From assembly GCA_002428015.1 (NCBI GenBank), contig DIZW01000009.1:49703-74820 (forward strand): DNA of 25,118 nucleotides. The letters are read 5' to 3'. Below, piece by piece: positions 16,435-23,390 of this stretch (the stretch's first letter is position 1; each line of letters starts with the position of its first letter). This DNA comes from Oxalobacteraceae bacterium UBA6018. GTDB taxonomy: Bacteria; Pseudomonadota; Gammaproteobacteria; Burkholderiales; Burkholderiaceae_D. The translations under genes were made by a program, and so were the position numbers. The notes under the pieces were generated by a model. The model saw only the letters and a program-made list of their open reading frames with translations, was not told where the DNA came from and searched no databases.

Positions 16435-17502
16435 TTACGTCCCCCGATTATCATAATTTTGATTGACCCACTTCAGGTAAGCCCCCGATTGCACGTCCGC
16501 CACCCAGGCCTGGTTGGCCAGGTACCAGCGCACGGTTTTCTCGGTGCCGGTCTCGAAGGTCTCGGCCGGCTTCCAGCCCAGTTCACGCTCGATCTTGCTC
16601 GCGTCGATCGCGTAACGCTGGTCGTGGCCGGGGCGGTCGGCCACGTGCACGATCTGGGCGCGATAGCTGGCGCCATCGGCGCGCGGCGCTTCGCGGTCGA
16701 GAATATCGCACAAGGTGCGTACCACCTCGATATTGGCCTTTTCATTCCAGCCGCCGATGTTATACACCTGGCCCGGCCGGCCGCCGTCGAGCACGCGCCG
16801 GATCGCCGCGCAATGGTCGCTCACATACAGCCAGTCGCGCACCTGCATGCCGTCGCCGTAGATCGGCAATGCCTTGCCGGCCAGGGCGTTGGCGATGACC
16901 AGCGGGATCAGCTTTTCGGGGAAATGGTAAGGGCCGTAATTATTCGAGCAATTGGTGGTCAGGGTCGGCAGGCCGTAGGTGTGGTGGTAGGCGCGCACCA
17001 GATGGTCGGAGGCGGCCTTGGACGCCGAATAGGGGCTGTTGGGCGCGTACGCCGTGCTCTCGCTGAACGGCGCGTCGTGCGCGCCCAGCGAGCCGTAGAC
17101 CTCGTCGGTGGACACGTGCAGGAAGCGAAACGCGGCGCCCTCCTCGCCCGACAGCGCCGACCAGTAGGCGCGCGCCGCTTCCAGCAGGGCGAAGCTGCCG
17201 TTGATATTGGTGGCGATGAAGTCGGCCGGGCCGTGGATCGAGCGGTCCACGTGGCTTTCGGCGGCAAAATGCACGATCGCGCGCGGCCGGTGGCTGTTGA
17301 GCAGCGCCAGCATGCGCGCGCCGTCGCAGATATCGGCCTGCACAAACACATGGCGCGCATCGCCCTTGAGCGAGGCGAGGTTGTTCAGGTTGCCGGCATA
17401 GGTCAGTTTGTCGACGTTGAGGACCGCCTCGCCGGACCCGGCGCACCAGTCGAGGACGAAATTGGAACCAATAAAACCGGCACCGCCTGTGACAAAAATC
17501 AT
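16435..17502 (-). CDS. rfbB: dTDP-glucose 4,6-dehydratase
   Basis: RfbB (RmlB) oxidises, dehydrates and reduces dTDP-glucose to dTDP-4-keto-6-deoxyglucose using bound NAD+. The 355-residue length is typical. Motifs visible are TGGAGFIGSN (5-14) for NAD binding, HFAAESHVDRSI, STDEVYG with Thr132-Asp133-Glu134 as catalytic triad members, and Tyr158-x-x-x-Lys162. TNCSNNYGPYHFPEKLIPL is a further family signature. GGCGGA about 7 bp upstream of the ATG supports the start. It is the first gene of the rfbBACD operon, divergent from apaH across a 117-bp gap. Confidence 0.97.
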   Translation of the reverse strand: MIFVTGGAGFIGSNFVLDWCAGSGEAVLNVDKLTYAGNLNNLASLKGDARHVFVQADICDGARMLALLNSHRPRAIVHFAAESHVDRSIHGPADFIATNINGSFALLEAARAYWSALSGEEGAAFRFLHVSTDEVYGSLGAHDAPFSESTAYAPNSPYSASKAASDHLVRAYHHTYGLPTLTTNCSNNYGPYHFPEKLIPLVIANALAGKALPIYGDGMQVRDWLYVSDHCAAIRRVLDGGRPGQVYNIGGWNEKANIEVVRTLCDILDREAPRADGASYRAQIVHVADRPGHDQRYAIDASKIERELGWKPAETFETGTEKTVRWYLANQAWVADVQSGAYLKWVNQNYDNRGT

Positions 17503-17539
17503 TTAGTATCCGCCCAGCGTTTGTGGAGTTCAAGGCACA

Positions 17540-17567
17540 ATTCTATGTGAAACCGGCACGGCGCAAA
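17540..17567 (-). promoter_or_regulatory. Candidate promoter for rfbBACD
   Basis: On the minus strand TAGAAT (17545-17540) is a good -10 match (5/6). The best -35 candidate, TTTGCG (17567-17562), matches only 3/6 and has a 16-bp spacer. It is placed about 40 bp before the rfbB start, in the divergent gap with apaH. Weak call. Confidence 0.28.
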
Positions 17568-17619
17568 GAATAAATCAGAGGGGTATCTCGCCCGCTCACC
17601 CACATTGATCGGCGAAACC

Positions 17620-18477
17620 ATGAAATCCTACGCCATTGGCGATCTCCAAGGCTGCGCCCACGAAGCGGCGGTGCTGTTAAAGCGCATCGACGAGCACGCC
17701 CAGGGCCAGGCGCGGATCGTGTTTGTCGGCGACCTGATCAACCGCGGTCCGGCCTCGCTGGAGGCGCTGCGGCGCGTCAAGCAGCTGGCCGACGCCTCGG
17801 GCGGGCGGGTGCAGGCCCTGCTCGGCAACCACGACCTGCACCTGCTGGCGGTGGCCGCCGGCACCCAGCAGCTGGCCAAATCCGACACGCTGGGCGAGAT
17901 CCTGGCCGCGCCCGACCGCGCCGACTTGATCGACTGGCTGCGCCGGCGCCCGCTGGCGCTGATGGAGAAAGGCCACCTGCTGGTGCACGCCGGCTTACCG
18001 CCGCAGTGGAGCGCGGCGCAGGCACTGGAACTGGCGGGCGAGGTCGAGACGGCCCTGCGCGGACCCGCCTGGGTCGATTTCCTCGGCCAAATGTACGGCA
18101 ACGAACCGGCGCGCTGGGACGACAGCCTGCAGGGGACTGCGCGCCTGCGCTGCATCGTCAACGCCTGCACCCGCCTGCGCCTGTGCGGCGCGGACGGGAC
18201 CATGGACTTCAAGGAAAAGGAAAGCGCGGGCGCGCCGCCTGGCTCCAGCCTGATGCCGTGGTTCGAGGTGCCCGGCCGGCGCAGCGCCGGCACCACCGTG
18301 GTGTTCGGCCACTGGTCGGCCCTGGGCCTGCTGCTGCGTCCGGACGCGATCGGGCTCGACAGCGGCTGCGTGTGGGGCGGCAAGCTCACTGCGCTATGCC
18401 TGGACGACCGCGCGCTGCTGCAGGTCGACTGCCCGGCCTACCAGCGCCCGGGCGGCAAGAAGGCCAAACCCGCTTAG
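17620..18477 (+). CDS. apaH: Symmetrical bis(5'-nucleosyl)-tetraphosphatase
   Basis: ApaH hydrolyses Ap4A to two ADP and also removes Np4 caps from RNA in bacteria. The 285-residue protein is a metallophosphoesterase: GDLQGC (7-12) holds Asp8, GDLINRGP holds Asp38, GNHD (69-72) and HLLAVAAGT follow, and VHAGLPPQW and FGHWSALGLL supply the later histidines. The Gln in GDLQGC, in place of His in GDVHG of E. coli, is common in ApaH of other proteobacteria. The ATG at 17620 was chosen because MKSYAIGDLQG matches the family N-terminus; a TTG five codons upstream is the alternative. The stop overlaps the stop of the convergent acyltransferase gene by 3-4 bp. Confidence 0.95.
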   Translation: MKSYAIGDLQGCAHEAAVLLKRIDEHAQGQARIVFVGDLINRGPASLEALRRVKQLADASGGRVQALLGNHDLHLLAVAAGTQQLAKSDTLGEILAAPDRADLIDWLRRRPLALMEKGHLLVHAGLPPQWSAAQALELAGEVETALRGPAWVDFLGQMYGNEPARWDDSLQGTARLRCIVNACTRLRLCGADGTMDFKEKESAGAPPGSSLMPWFEVPGRRSAGTTVVFGHWSALGLLLRPDAIGLDSGCVWGGKLTALCLDDRALLQVDCPAYQRPGGKKAKPA

Positions 18478-19211
18478 GCGCGCCGCTGCAAGGCCGCGCC
18501 GATGGCCGCGTGGGCGGCCCCGGCCAACTCGCGCCGGTGCGCACCGCGCGCCTCGATCGGCGCCAGGCACACCAGCTGGGCGTGCATCGGCGGGCCGGAC
18601 AGGATCGTCACCATGCTTTCGGCAAAACTGGTGTCGCCGATGTAGTTGGCGCCGGGGTGCAGCGCGCCTTGCGCGTCGAGGTAGCGCAGCGCATAGGGCT
18701 GGACCGGGGCGCCGGCGTCGATCGCCGCTTCGAACAGGTTGGCGTGGAAAGGCAGCAGGGTGCCCTGGGCCGCCGTGGTCCCCTCCGGGAAGAAGGCCAC
18801 GCGCTGGCCTTGACGCAGGCTGGCCACCAGGCCCTGGAAGATATGGCGCAGGTCGCGCGGCCTGCCGCGCACGATGAACACGGTGCCGGCCATGACCGCC
18901 AGCCGGCCCAGCACCGGCCAGGCGCGGATCTCGGACTTGGCCACGAAGCGCGAGGGGCACAGCGCGTTGATCAGGAAGATGTCGAGCCAGGACACGTGGT
19001 TGGCCACCAGCAGCGCGTGCGCGGCCGGCGCGCTGCTGCCGGCCAGTTCCACCGTGATGCCGCAGATGCCCAGCAGTTGGCGCGACCAGCGCTGGATATG
19101 CCCGTTGCGGCGGGCTTCGTCCAGCCAGGGGAACAGCAGCGCGCAGGTGGCGAAGCCTTTGATCACGTGCAGCAGCACGCGGCTGAGGCGGAAGGCGAGC
19201 TTGATTTTCAA
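18474..19211 (-). CDS. PlsC-type lysophospholipid acyltransferase (second copy)
   Basis: The 245-residue protein has an N-terminal hydrophobic helix (residues ~8-28) and the acyltransferase motifs NHVSWLD (canonical HX4D) and FPEGTT, with the substrate-binding FVAKSEIRAWPVLG between them. It therefore probably acylates a lysophospholipid or lyso-ornithine lipid at the inner membrane. It is only distantly like the plsC at 6146-6886, and the exact acceptor cannot be read from sequence. The start is a TTG at 19211, the only plausible start near the N-terminal helix; no strong ribosome site is visible. The gene follows pyrC' on the same strand across 166 bp containing a long inverted repeat, so its link to the pyr genes may be loose. 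Confidence 0.88.
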   Translation of the reverse strand: MKIKLAFRLSRVLLHVIKGFATCALLFPWLDEARRNGHIQRWSRQLLGICGITVELAGSSAPAAHALLVANHVSWLDIFLINALCPSRFVAKSEIRAWPVLGRLAVMAGTVFIVRGRPRDLRHIFQGLVASLRQGQRVAFFPEGTTAAQGTLLPFHANLFEAAIDAGAPVQPYALRYLDAQGALHPGANYIGDTSFAESMVTILSGPPMHAQLVCLAPIEARGAHRRELAGAAHAAIGAALQRRA

Positions 19212-19332
19212 ATAGCACCGGAGAATTGGGCCGGCACGCCAGTTGTGCCGAGCAGCAATTCGAATTTTACTTGGAAAGGCGCGGTCTGCGCGCCCGGGCG
19301 AGCAAGTACTCTAATCGACCGCCCGGGAGCCT

Positions 19333-19382
19333 GCTAGCAGCCTGTCGGACTTGGGGAGTCAGAAGGCCGACAGGCTGCTAGC
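19333..19382. repeat. 16-bp perfect inverted repeat overlapping the pyrC' stop codon
   Basis: gctagcagcctgtcgg (19333-19348) and its exact reverse complement (19367-19382) enclose an 18-nt loop. One arm contains the pyrC' TAG stop (19380-19378 on the minus strand). In RNA it would form a very stable hairpin just behind pyrC', but there is no T-tract. Perfect arms of this length suggest a dispersed palindromic element or a strong 3' processing/termination structure. Confidence 0.75.
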
Positions 19383-20679
19383 GCCGGTACGCGACCTGGC
19401 CGCCGACGATGGTGACCTGGACCTGGCCCGGCAGGTCGTAGCCGAGGAAGGGCGTGTGCTTGCCCTGGCTGGCCAGCGCGGCCGCTTCCACGGTCCAGCG
19501 CGCGGTCGGGTCGAACAGCACCACGTCGGCGTTGTCGCCCACGGCCAGGCGTCCGGCCGGCAGCCCGGCCACCCGCGCCGCGTCCGAGGTGATCTTGGCC
19601 AGCGCGCGCGCCAGCGCCGAGGCGCCGCCCTTGCCGGCCTGCTGTTCGACGTATTCGTCGGCCCACTTGAGGGCCAGCGACAGCAGCAGTTCCAGGCCGG
19701 TGGCGCCGGGCGAGGCCTCGCCGAACGGCAGCAGCTTCTCGTCGTCGTCGACCGGGGTATGGTCCGAGCAGATCGCGTCGATGGTGCCGTCCAGCAGGCA
19801 GGCGCGGATCGCGTCGCGGTCGCGCTGGCTGCGGAACGGCGGCGTGACGCGGGCGTTCGAATCGAAGAAGCCGATGTCGGCGTCGGTCATGTGCACGTGG
19901 TGCACGCCGACGTCGCAGGTAACCGGCAGGCCTTCCTTCTTGGCCGCGCGCACCAGTTCCAGCCCGGCCGCCGACGACATGCGGCACAAGTGCACCCGGG
20001 CGCCGGTGGCGCGCACCAGCTCGAACAGGGTGTGCAGGGCGATCGTCTCGGACATCACCGGCACCCCGGCCAGGCCGAGGCGCGAGGCCAGCGGGCCACT
20101 GTGGGCGATGCCGCCGCGCCCGATGTGGGCGTCCTGCGGGCGCACCCACACAGTGAAGCCGAAGGTGTGGGCGTACTGCAGGGCGCGCATCAGCACGGTG
20201 GTGTCGACGATGGTCTGCTCGGCCTGGGAGAAGCCGATGCAGCCGGCGTCGGTCAGTTCGGCCATCTCGGTGAGTGACTCGCCCTTTAAGCCCTTGGTCA
20301 GCGCGCCCAGCGGGTGCACGCGCGCCTGGCGCAGCTTGCTGGCGCGATGGCGCAGCATCTCGACCAGGCCCGGCTCGTCGAGCACGGGGTCGGTGTCGGG
20401 CGGGCACACCAGGGTGGTCACGCCGCCCTGCATGGCCGCCTGCATCTCGGACTTGAGCGTGGCCTTGTATTCGTAGCCGGGCTCGCGCAGGCGCGCCGAC
20501 AGGTCGACCAGGCCGGGCGCGACCACCAGGCCGCTGGCGTCGATGGTGCTGTCGGCCGTGAAGCCGGCCGGCGCGGCGCCGATGGCGGCCACCTTGCCGT
20601 CCACGATGAACAGATCCTGGACCGCGTCCACCCCGTTTGCCGGGTCGACCAGGCGCCCGTTCTTGATATGTAGCTTCAT
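19378..20679 (-). CDS. pyrC: Dihydroorotase-like protein PyrC', probably non-catalytic
   Basis: The 433-residue protein has the amidohydrolase fold of class I dihydroorotases (VVAPGLVDL, LREPG, FRSQRDRDAI, CSDHTP), but the metal site is broken. The HxH motif expected in DxHxHxREPG reads Ser61-Ala-Arg63. The FSDD segment reads FSQA (Gln152), and the SHxED histidine position reads Arg180. In Pseudomonas and relatives, an inactive homologue encoded next to pyrB (PyrC') is needed structurally for active aspartate transcarbamoylase; that is the best reading here. A catalytic dihydroorotase should then be encoded elsewhere. The ATG at 20679 overlaps the pyrB stop (ATGA). The stop codon lies within a 16-bp inverted repeat. 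Confidence 0.93.
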   Translation of the reverse strand: MKLHIKNGRLVDPANGVDAVQDLFIVDGKVAAIGAAPAGFTADSTIDASGLVVAPGLVDLSARLREPGYEYKATLKSEMQAAMQGGVTTLVCPPDTDPVLDEPGLVEMLRHRASKLRQARVHPLGALTKGLKGESLTEMAELTDAGCIGFSQAEQTIVDTTVLMRALQYAHTFGFTVWVRPQDAHIGRGGIAHSGPLASRLGLAGVPVMSETIALHTLFELVRATGARVHLCRMSSAAGLELVRAAKKEGLPVTCDVGVHHVHMTDADIGFFDSNARVTPPFRSQRDRDAIRACLLDGTIDAICSDHTPVDDDEKLLPFGEASPGATGLELLLSLALKWADEYVEQQAGKGGASALARALAKITSDAARVAGLPAGRLAVGDNADVVLFDPTARWTVEAAALASQGKHTPFLGYDLPGQVQVTIVGGQVAYRR

Positions 20680-21641
20680 CCTTGCGTCCCTGCCAAAATG
20701 CTCATCACTGCCATGCGTACCGCGATCCCGAACGTCACCTGCGGCAGGATCACCGCCTGCGCGCCGTCGGCCACGGCCGAGTCGATTTCCACCCCGCGGT
20801 TCATCGGCCCCGGGTGCATCACGATCGCGTCCGGCCGCGCCAGCGCCAGGCGCTCGGGCGTCAGGCCGTAGCTCTTGAAATACTCCTGCGCCGACGGCAG
20901 CAGGGCGCCGCTCATGCGCTCGTTCTGCAGACGCAGCATGATGATCACGTCGACGTCCTTGAGGCCCTCGTCCATGTTGGTGAACACCCGCACGCCCATC
21001 TGTTCCAGCCCGCCCGGCAGCAGCGTGTGGGGGCCGATCGCGCGCACTTCCGGCACGCCCAGGGTGGTCAGGGCGTGGATGTCCGAGCGCGCCACCCGGC
21101 TGTGCAGGATGTCGCCCACGATGGCCACCCGCAGCTTGGTGAAGTCCTTCTTGTAGTGGCGGATGGTGTACATGTCGAGCAGGCCCTGGGTCGGGTGCGC
21201 GTGGCGGCCGTCGCCGGCGTTGACCACGTGGACATGGGACTGGCGGGTGTCGATCAGGTGCTTGGCGATCAGGTAGGGTGCGCCCGACTGCGAGTGGCGC
21301 ACCACGAACATGTCGGCGTGCATGGCCGACAGGTTGTCGATGGTGTCGAGCAGCGACTCGCCCTTGCTGGCCGAGGAGGCCGAGATGTTCAGGTTGATGA
21401 CGTCGGCCGACAGGCGCTTGGAGGCGATCTCGAAGGTCGTGCGGGTGCGCGTGGAGTTCTCGAAGAACAGGTTGAACACGCTTTTCCCGCGCATCAGCGG
21501 CACCTTCTTGACCTCGCGGTCGGAGATGCCGACGAAGCTGGTGGCCGTGTCGAGGATGTGGTTGACGATGGCCTTGGGCAGGCCCTCGATGCTGAGCAGG
21601 TGCTGCAGCTCACCGTGTTTGTTCAGTTGCGGGTTAAGCAT
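20676..21641 (-). CDS. pyrB: Aspartate carbamoyltransferase catalytic subunit
   Basis: PyrB condenses carbamoyl phosphate and aspartate, the committed step of pyrimidine synthesis. The 321-residue protein has the carbamoyl-phosphate motif STRTRTTF (63-70), the SSASKGES loop with its Lys (~93), HPTQGLLD (149-156) and HPGPMNRGVEI. It has an N-terminal extension of about 10 residues (MLNPQLNKHG) before the first conserved helix, as seen in ATCases that assemble with PyrC'. No pyrI regulatory gene is beside it. It overlaps pyrR by 8 nt and pyrC' by 4 nt, supporting a coupled three-gene pyr unit. Confidence 0.97.
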   Translation of the reverse strand: MLNPQLNKHGELQHLLSIEGLPKAIVNHILDTATSFVGISDREVKKVPLMRGKSVFNLFFENSTRTRTTFEIASKRLSADVINLNISASSASKGESLLDTIDNLSAMHADMFVVRHSQSGAPYLIAKHLIDTRQSHVHVVNAGDGRHAHPTQGLLDMYTIRHYKKDFTKLRVAIVGDILHSRVARSDIHALTTLGVPEVRAIGPHTLLPGGLEQMGVRVFTNMDEGLKDVDVIIMLRLQNERMSGALLPSAQEYFKSYGLTPERLALARPDAIVMHPGPMNRGVEIDSAVADGAQAVILPQVTFGIAVRMAVMSILAGTQG

Positions 21642-22161
21642 GGTCTTCTTGTATTTTTGTGAGCGAAATCGAAAATTTTCCGTCCGCGCCGCGCTCGAGC
21701 TTGAGCGACTGGCGCGGGTCGAGCTCCAGCGTGGCGCCGACGAAATCGGCGGCGAACGGCAGCTCGCGCCCGCCGCGGTCGACCAGGGCGGCGAACTTGA
21801 CGCAGGCCGGGCGGCCGTAGTCGAACAGCACGTTGACGGCGGCGCGCACGGTGCGCCCGGTGAAGAGCACGTCGTCGACCAGCACGATGGTGGCGCGGTC
21901 GACGTTAAAGCCGATCTGGGTCGACTTCACGTGTGGCTGCAGGCCCTTGCGCGCGTAGTCGTCGCGGTAGAACGAAATGTCGATGAAGCCGAGCCGCGCG
22001 GCCAGGCCGAGGTCGGCGGCGAGGCGCTCCGCCACCCAGGCGCCGCCGGTGTGGATGCCGACGATGGCGGCGTCGCTCACGCCCGCCAGGGCGGTGCGCA
22101 TCTGGCCGAGCAGGTTCTGGTACAGCGCTTCGGCGTCGGGTTGCTTAATTGTGGTGGGCAT
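21634..22161 (-). CDS. pyrR: PyrR-type bifunctional regulator/uracil phosphoribosyltransferase
   Basis: The 175-residue phosphoribosyltransferase-fold protein has the PRPP-binding motif VLVDDVLFTGRT (93-104) and the PyrR-style DISFYRDDY (61-69). In Bacillus PyrR binds pyr mRNA and also has UPRT activity. Many proteobacteria carry a pyrR next to pyrB-pyrC', where the regulatory mechanism is less clear. No obvious Bacillus-type PyrR-binding leader was recognised here. The ATG at 22161 was preferred; a TTG three codons upstream is the alternative, and no strong ribosome site is visible. It overlaps the end of ruvX by 17 nt and the start of pyrB by 8 nt, indicating coupled translation. Confidence 0.94.
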   Translation of the reverse strand: MPTTIKQPDAEALYQNLLGQMRTALAGVSDAAIVGIHTGGAWVAERLAADLGLAARLGFIDISFYRDDYARKGLQPHVKSTQIGFNVDRATIVLVDDVLFTGRTVRAAVNVLFDYGRPACVKFAALVDRGGRELPFAADFVGATLELDPRQSLKLERGADGKFSISLTKIQEDHA

Positions 22162-22540
22162 GGTCGTCAAAGTATTGTTGCAAAATGATGGAGGCGGCCT
22201 TGGCGTCGATGACTTCGCCGCGGCGCGCCTGGATCACCGCCGACGAGTAGCGCTCGTCGACCAGGGTCACCGGCAGGTTGTAGCGGCCGTGCAGCTGGTT
22301 GGCGAAGCGGCGGCAGCGCAGGGTCATCTCGTGTTCGGCGCCGTCCGGGTGGCGCGGTTCGCCCACCACCAGCCGCGCCGGGCGCCACTCGGCGATCAGG
22401 GCGCCGATCTGGGCGAAGCGGGCGGCGTTGTCGATGGCCTTGACCACGGCCAGCGGCTGCGCCTGGCCGGTCAGGGTGTTCCCCATCGCGATGCCGATGC
22501 GCTTGATGCCGAAGTCGAAGCCAAGGACGATCTCAACCAC
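22145..22540 (-). CDS. ruvX: RuvX/YqgF Holliday-junction resolvase-like nuclease
   Basis: The 131-residue RNase H-fold protein matches RuvX/YqgF: LGFDFGIKRIGIAMG at the N-terminus holds the catalytic Asp9, followed by VVGEPRHPDG and LVDERYSSAV with a further acidic residue. E. coli YqgF acts in 16S rRNA 5'-end processing, and Mycobacterium RuvX cleaves Holliday junctions, so the cellular role here is not fixed by homology. The start is a GTG at 22540, 11 bp after the yqgE stop, with TAAGG formed by that stop as a possible ribosome site. The yqgE-ruvX pairing is widespread in proteobacteria. Confidence 0.95.
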   Translation of the reverse strand: MVEIVLGFDFGIKRIGIAMGNTLTGQAQPLAVVKAIDNAARFAQIGALIAEWRPARLVVGEPRHPDGAEHEMTLRCRRFANQLHGRYNLPVTLVDERYSSAVIQARRGEVIDAKAASIILQQYFDDHAHHN

Positions 22541-22551
22541 CGCGCCCGGCC

Positions 22552-23214
22552 TTACGCATGGCCGGCTTCGGAGGCGAGCATCATCGGGTCTATCCCCAGC
22601 AGCTTGATGGCGGCGTTGTAGCGTTCCTCGATCGGCAGGTCGAACAGCACGTGGGCGTCGGCGCCGACGGTGAGCCAGCCGTTGCGGCCGATCTCGTCTT
22701 CGAGCTGGCCCGGGCTCCAGCCCGAGTAGCCGATCGACACCAGCATGCGCTGCGGCCCTTCGCCGTTGGCGACCGCCTCGAGCACGTCGATGGAGGTGGT
22801 GAAGGCCACGTCATCGGTCACGGTGAGCGAGGACGAGTAGCGGGTGCCGGGCGTGTGCAGCACGAAGCCGCGGTCGTCCTGGACCGGGCCGCCGAACATG
22901 ATCGGCTCGTTGACGACGGTGGTGCGCAGGCCGTCCGCCAGTTTCAGGTCGATGCGCTCGAACAGCACCTCCATGGTCATGTCGGTGGGTTTATTGATGA
23001 CCACGCCCAGCACGCCCTTGTCGTTATGCTCGCAAATGTAGACCACGGTGCCGCCGAAGATAGGATCGTCCATCGATGGCATAGCGATGAGGAAATGGTT
23101 GGCCAGGTTCAAGGTCGAGGGCAACGCCGAAGCGTCACCAGTTTCCCCCTCTGCCGCATTGTCCTGCGTCATGCCAGGCATAGGCAGAGTATTGCCGATT
23201 TTGCTTTTCTTCAT
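22552..23214 (-). CDS. yqgE: YqgE/AlgH family protein (UPF0301)
   Basis: The 220-residue protein carries the family core NHFLIAMPSMDDPIFGGTVVYICEHN-type N-terminus (split here by position: LIAMPSMDDP near 40-50), GVLGVVINKPTDM, MFGGPVQDDRGFVLH and GYSGWSPGQLEDEI. AlgH was named for an alginate phenotype in Pseudomonas, but the molecular function of the family is unknown. Homologues usually begin near LANHFLIAMP, so the ~35 residues before it are an extension. The ATG at 23214 was chosen over a GTG three codons upstream, with a purine-rich GAGAGAG stretch ahead. It is the first gene of the - strand yqgE-ruvX-pyrR-pyrB-pyrC' run. Confidence 0.93.
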   Translation of the reverse strand: MKKSKIGNTLPMPGMTQDNAAEGETGDASALPSTLNLANHFLIAMPSMDDPIFGGTVVYICEHNDKGVLGVVINKPTDMTMEVLFERIDLKLADGLRTTVVNEPIMFGGPVQDDRGFVLHTPGTRYSSSLTVTDDVAFTTSIDVLEAVANGEGPQRMLVSIGYSGWSPGQLEDEIGRNGWLTVGADAHVLFDLPIEERYNAAIKLLGIDPMMLASEAGHA

Positions 23215-23390
23215 ACGCGTCACTCTCTCTGCTCGCTCTCTGGTGTTTACTGCTAGTATCCCGGCTACAGCAATGGTCTTTTCGATAGTTTACACTGATT
23301 TGGGGCCGCAACGACGGTCTGGGCCTACCAGGGCGCCATCAAAATCGATGGTAGACATGAAAAACCCAGTCGTTATTGACCCTACGCATA

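Noticed and set aside
19291..19327. Two copies of cgcccggg near the second acyltransferase
   Set aside because: Eight-base GC repeats of this kind are expected by chance in this DNA; unlike the neighbouring 16-bp inverted repeat it carries little information.
23287..23390. Possible short gene between yqgE and phrB beginning at the ATG near 23357
   Set aside because: The frame runs into phrB out of phase, becomes Arg/Pro-rich and shows no ribosome site.
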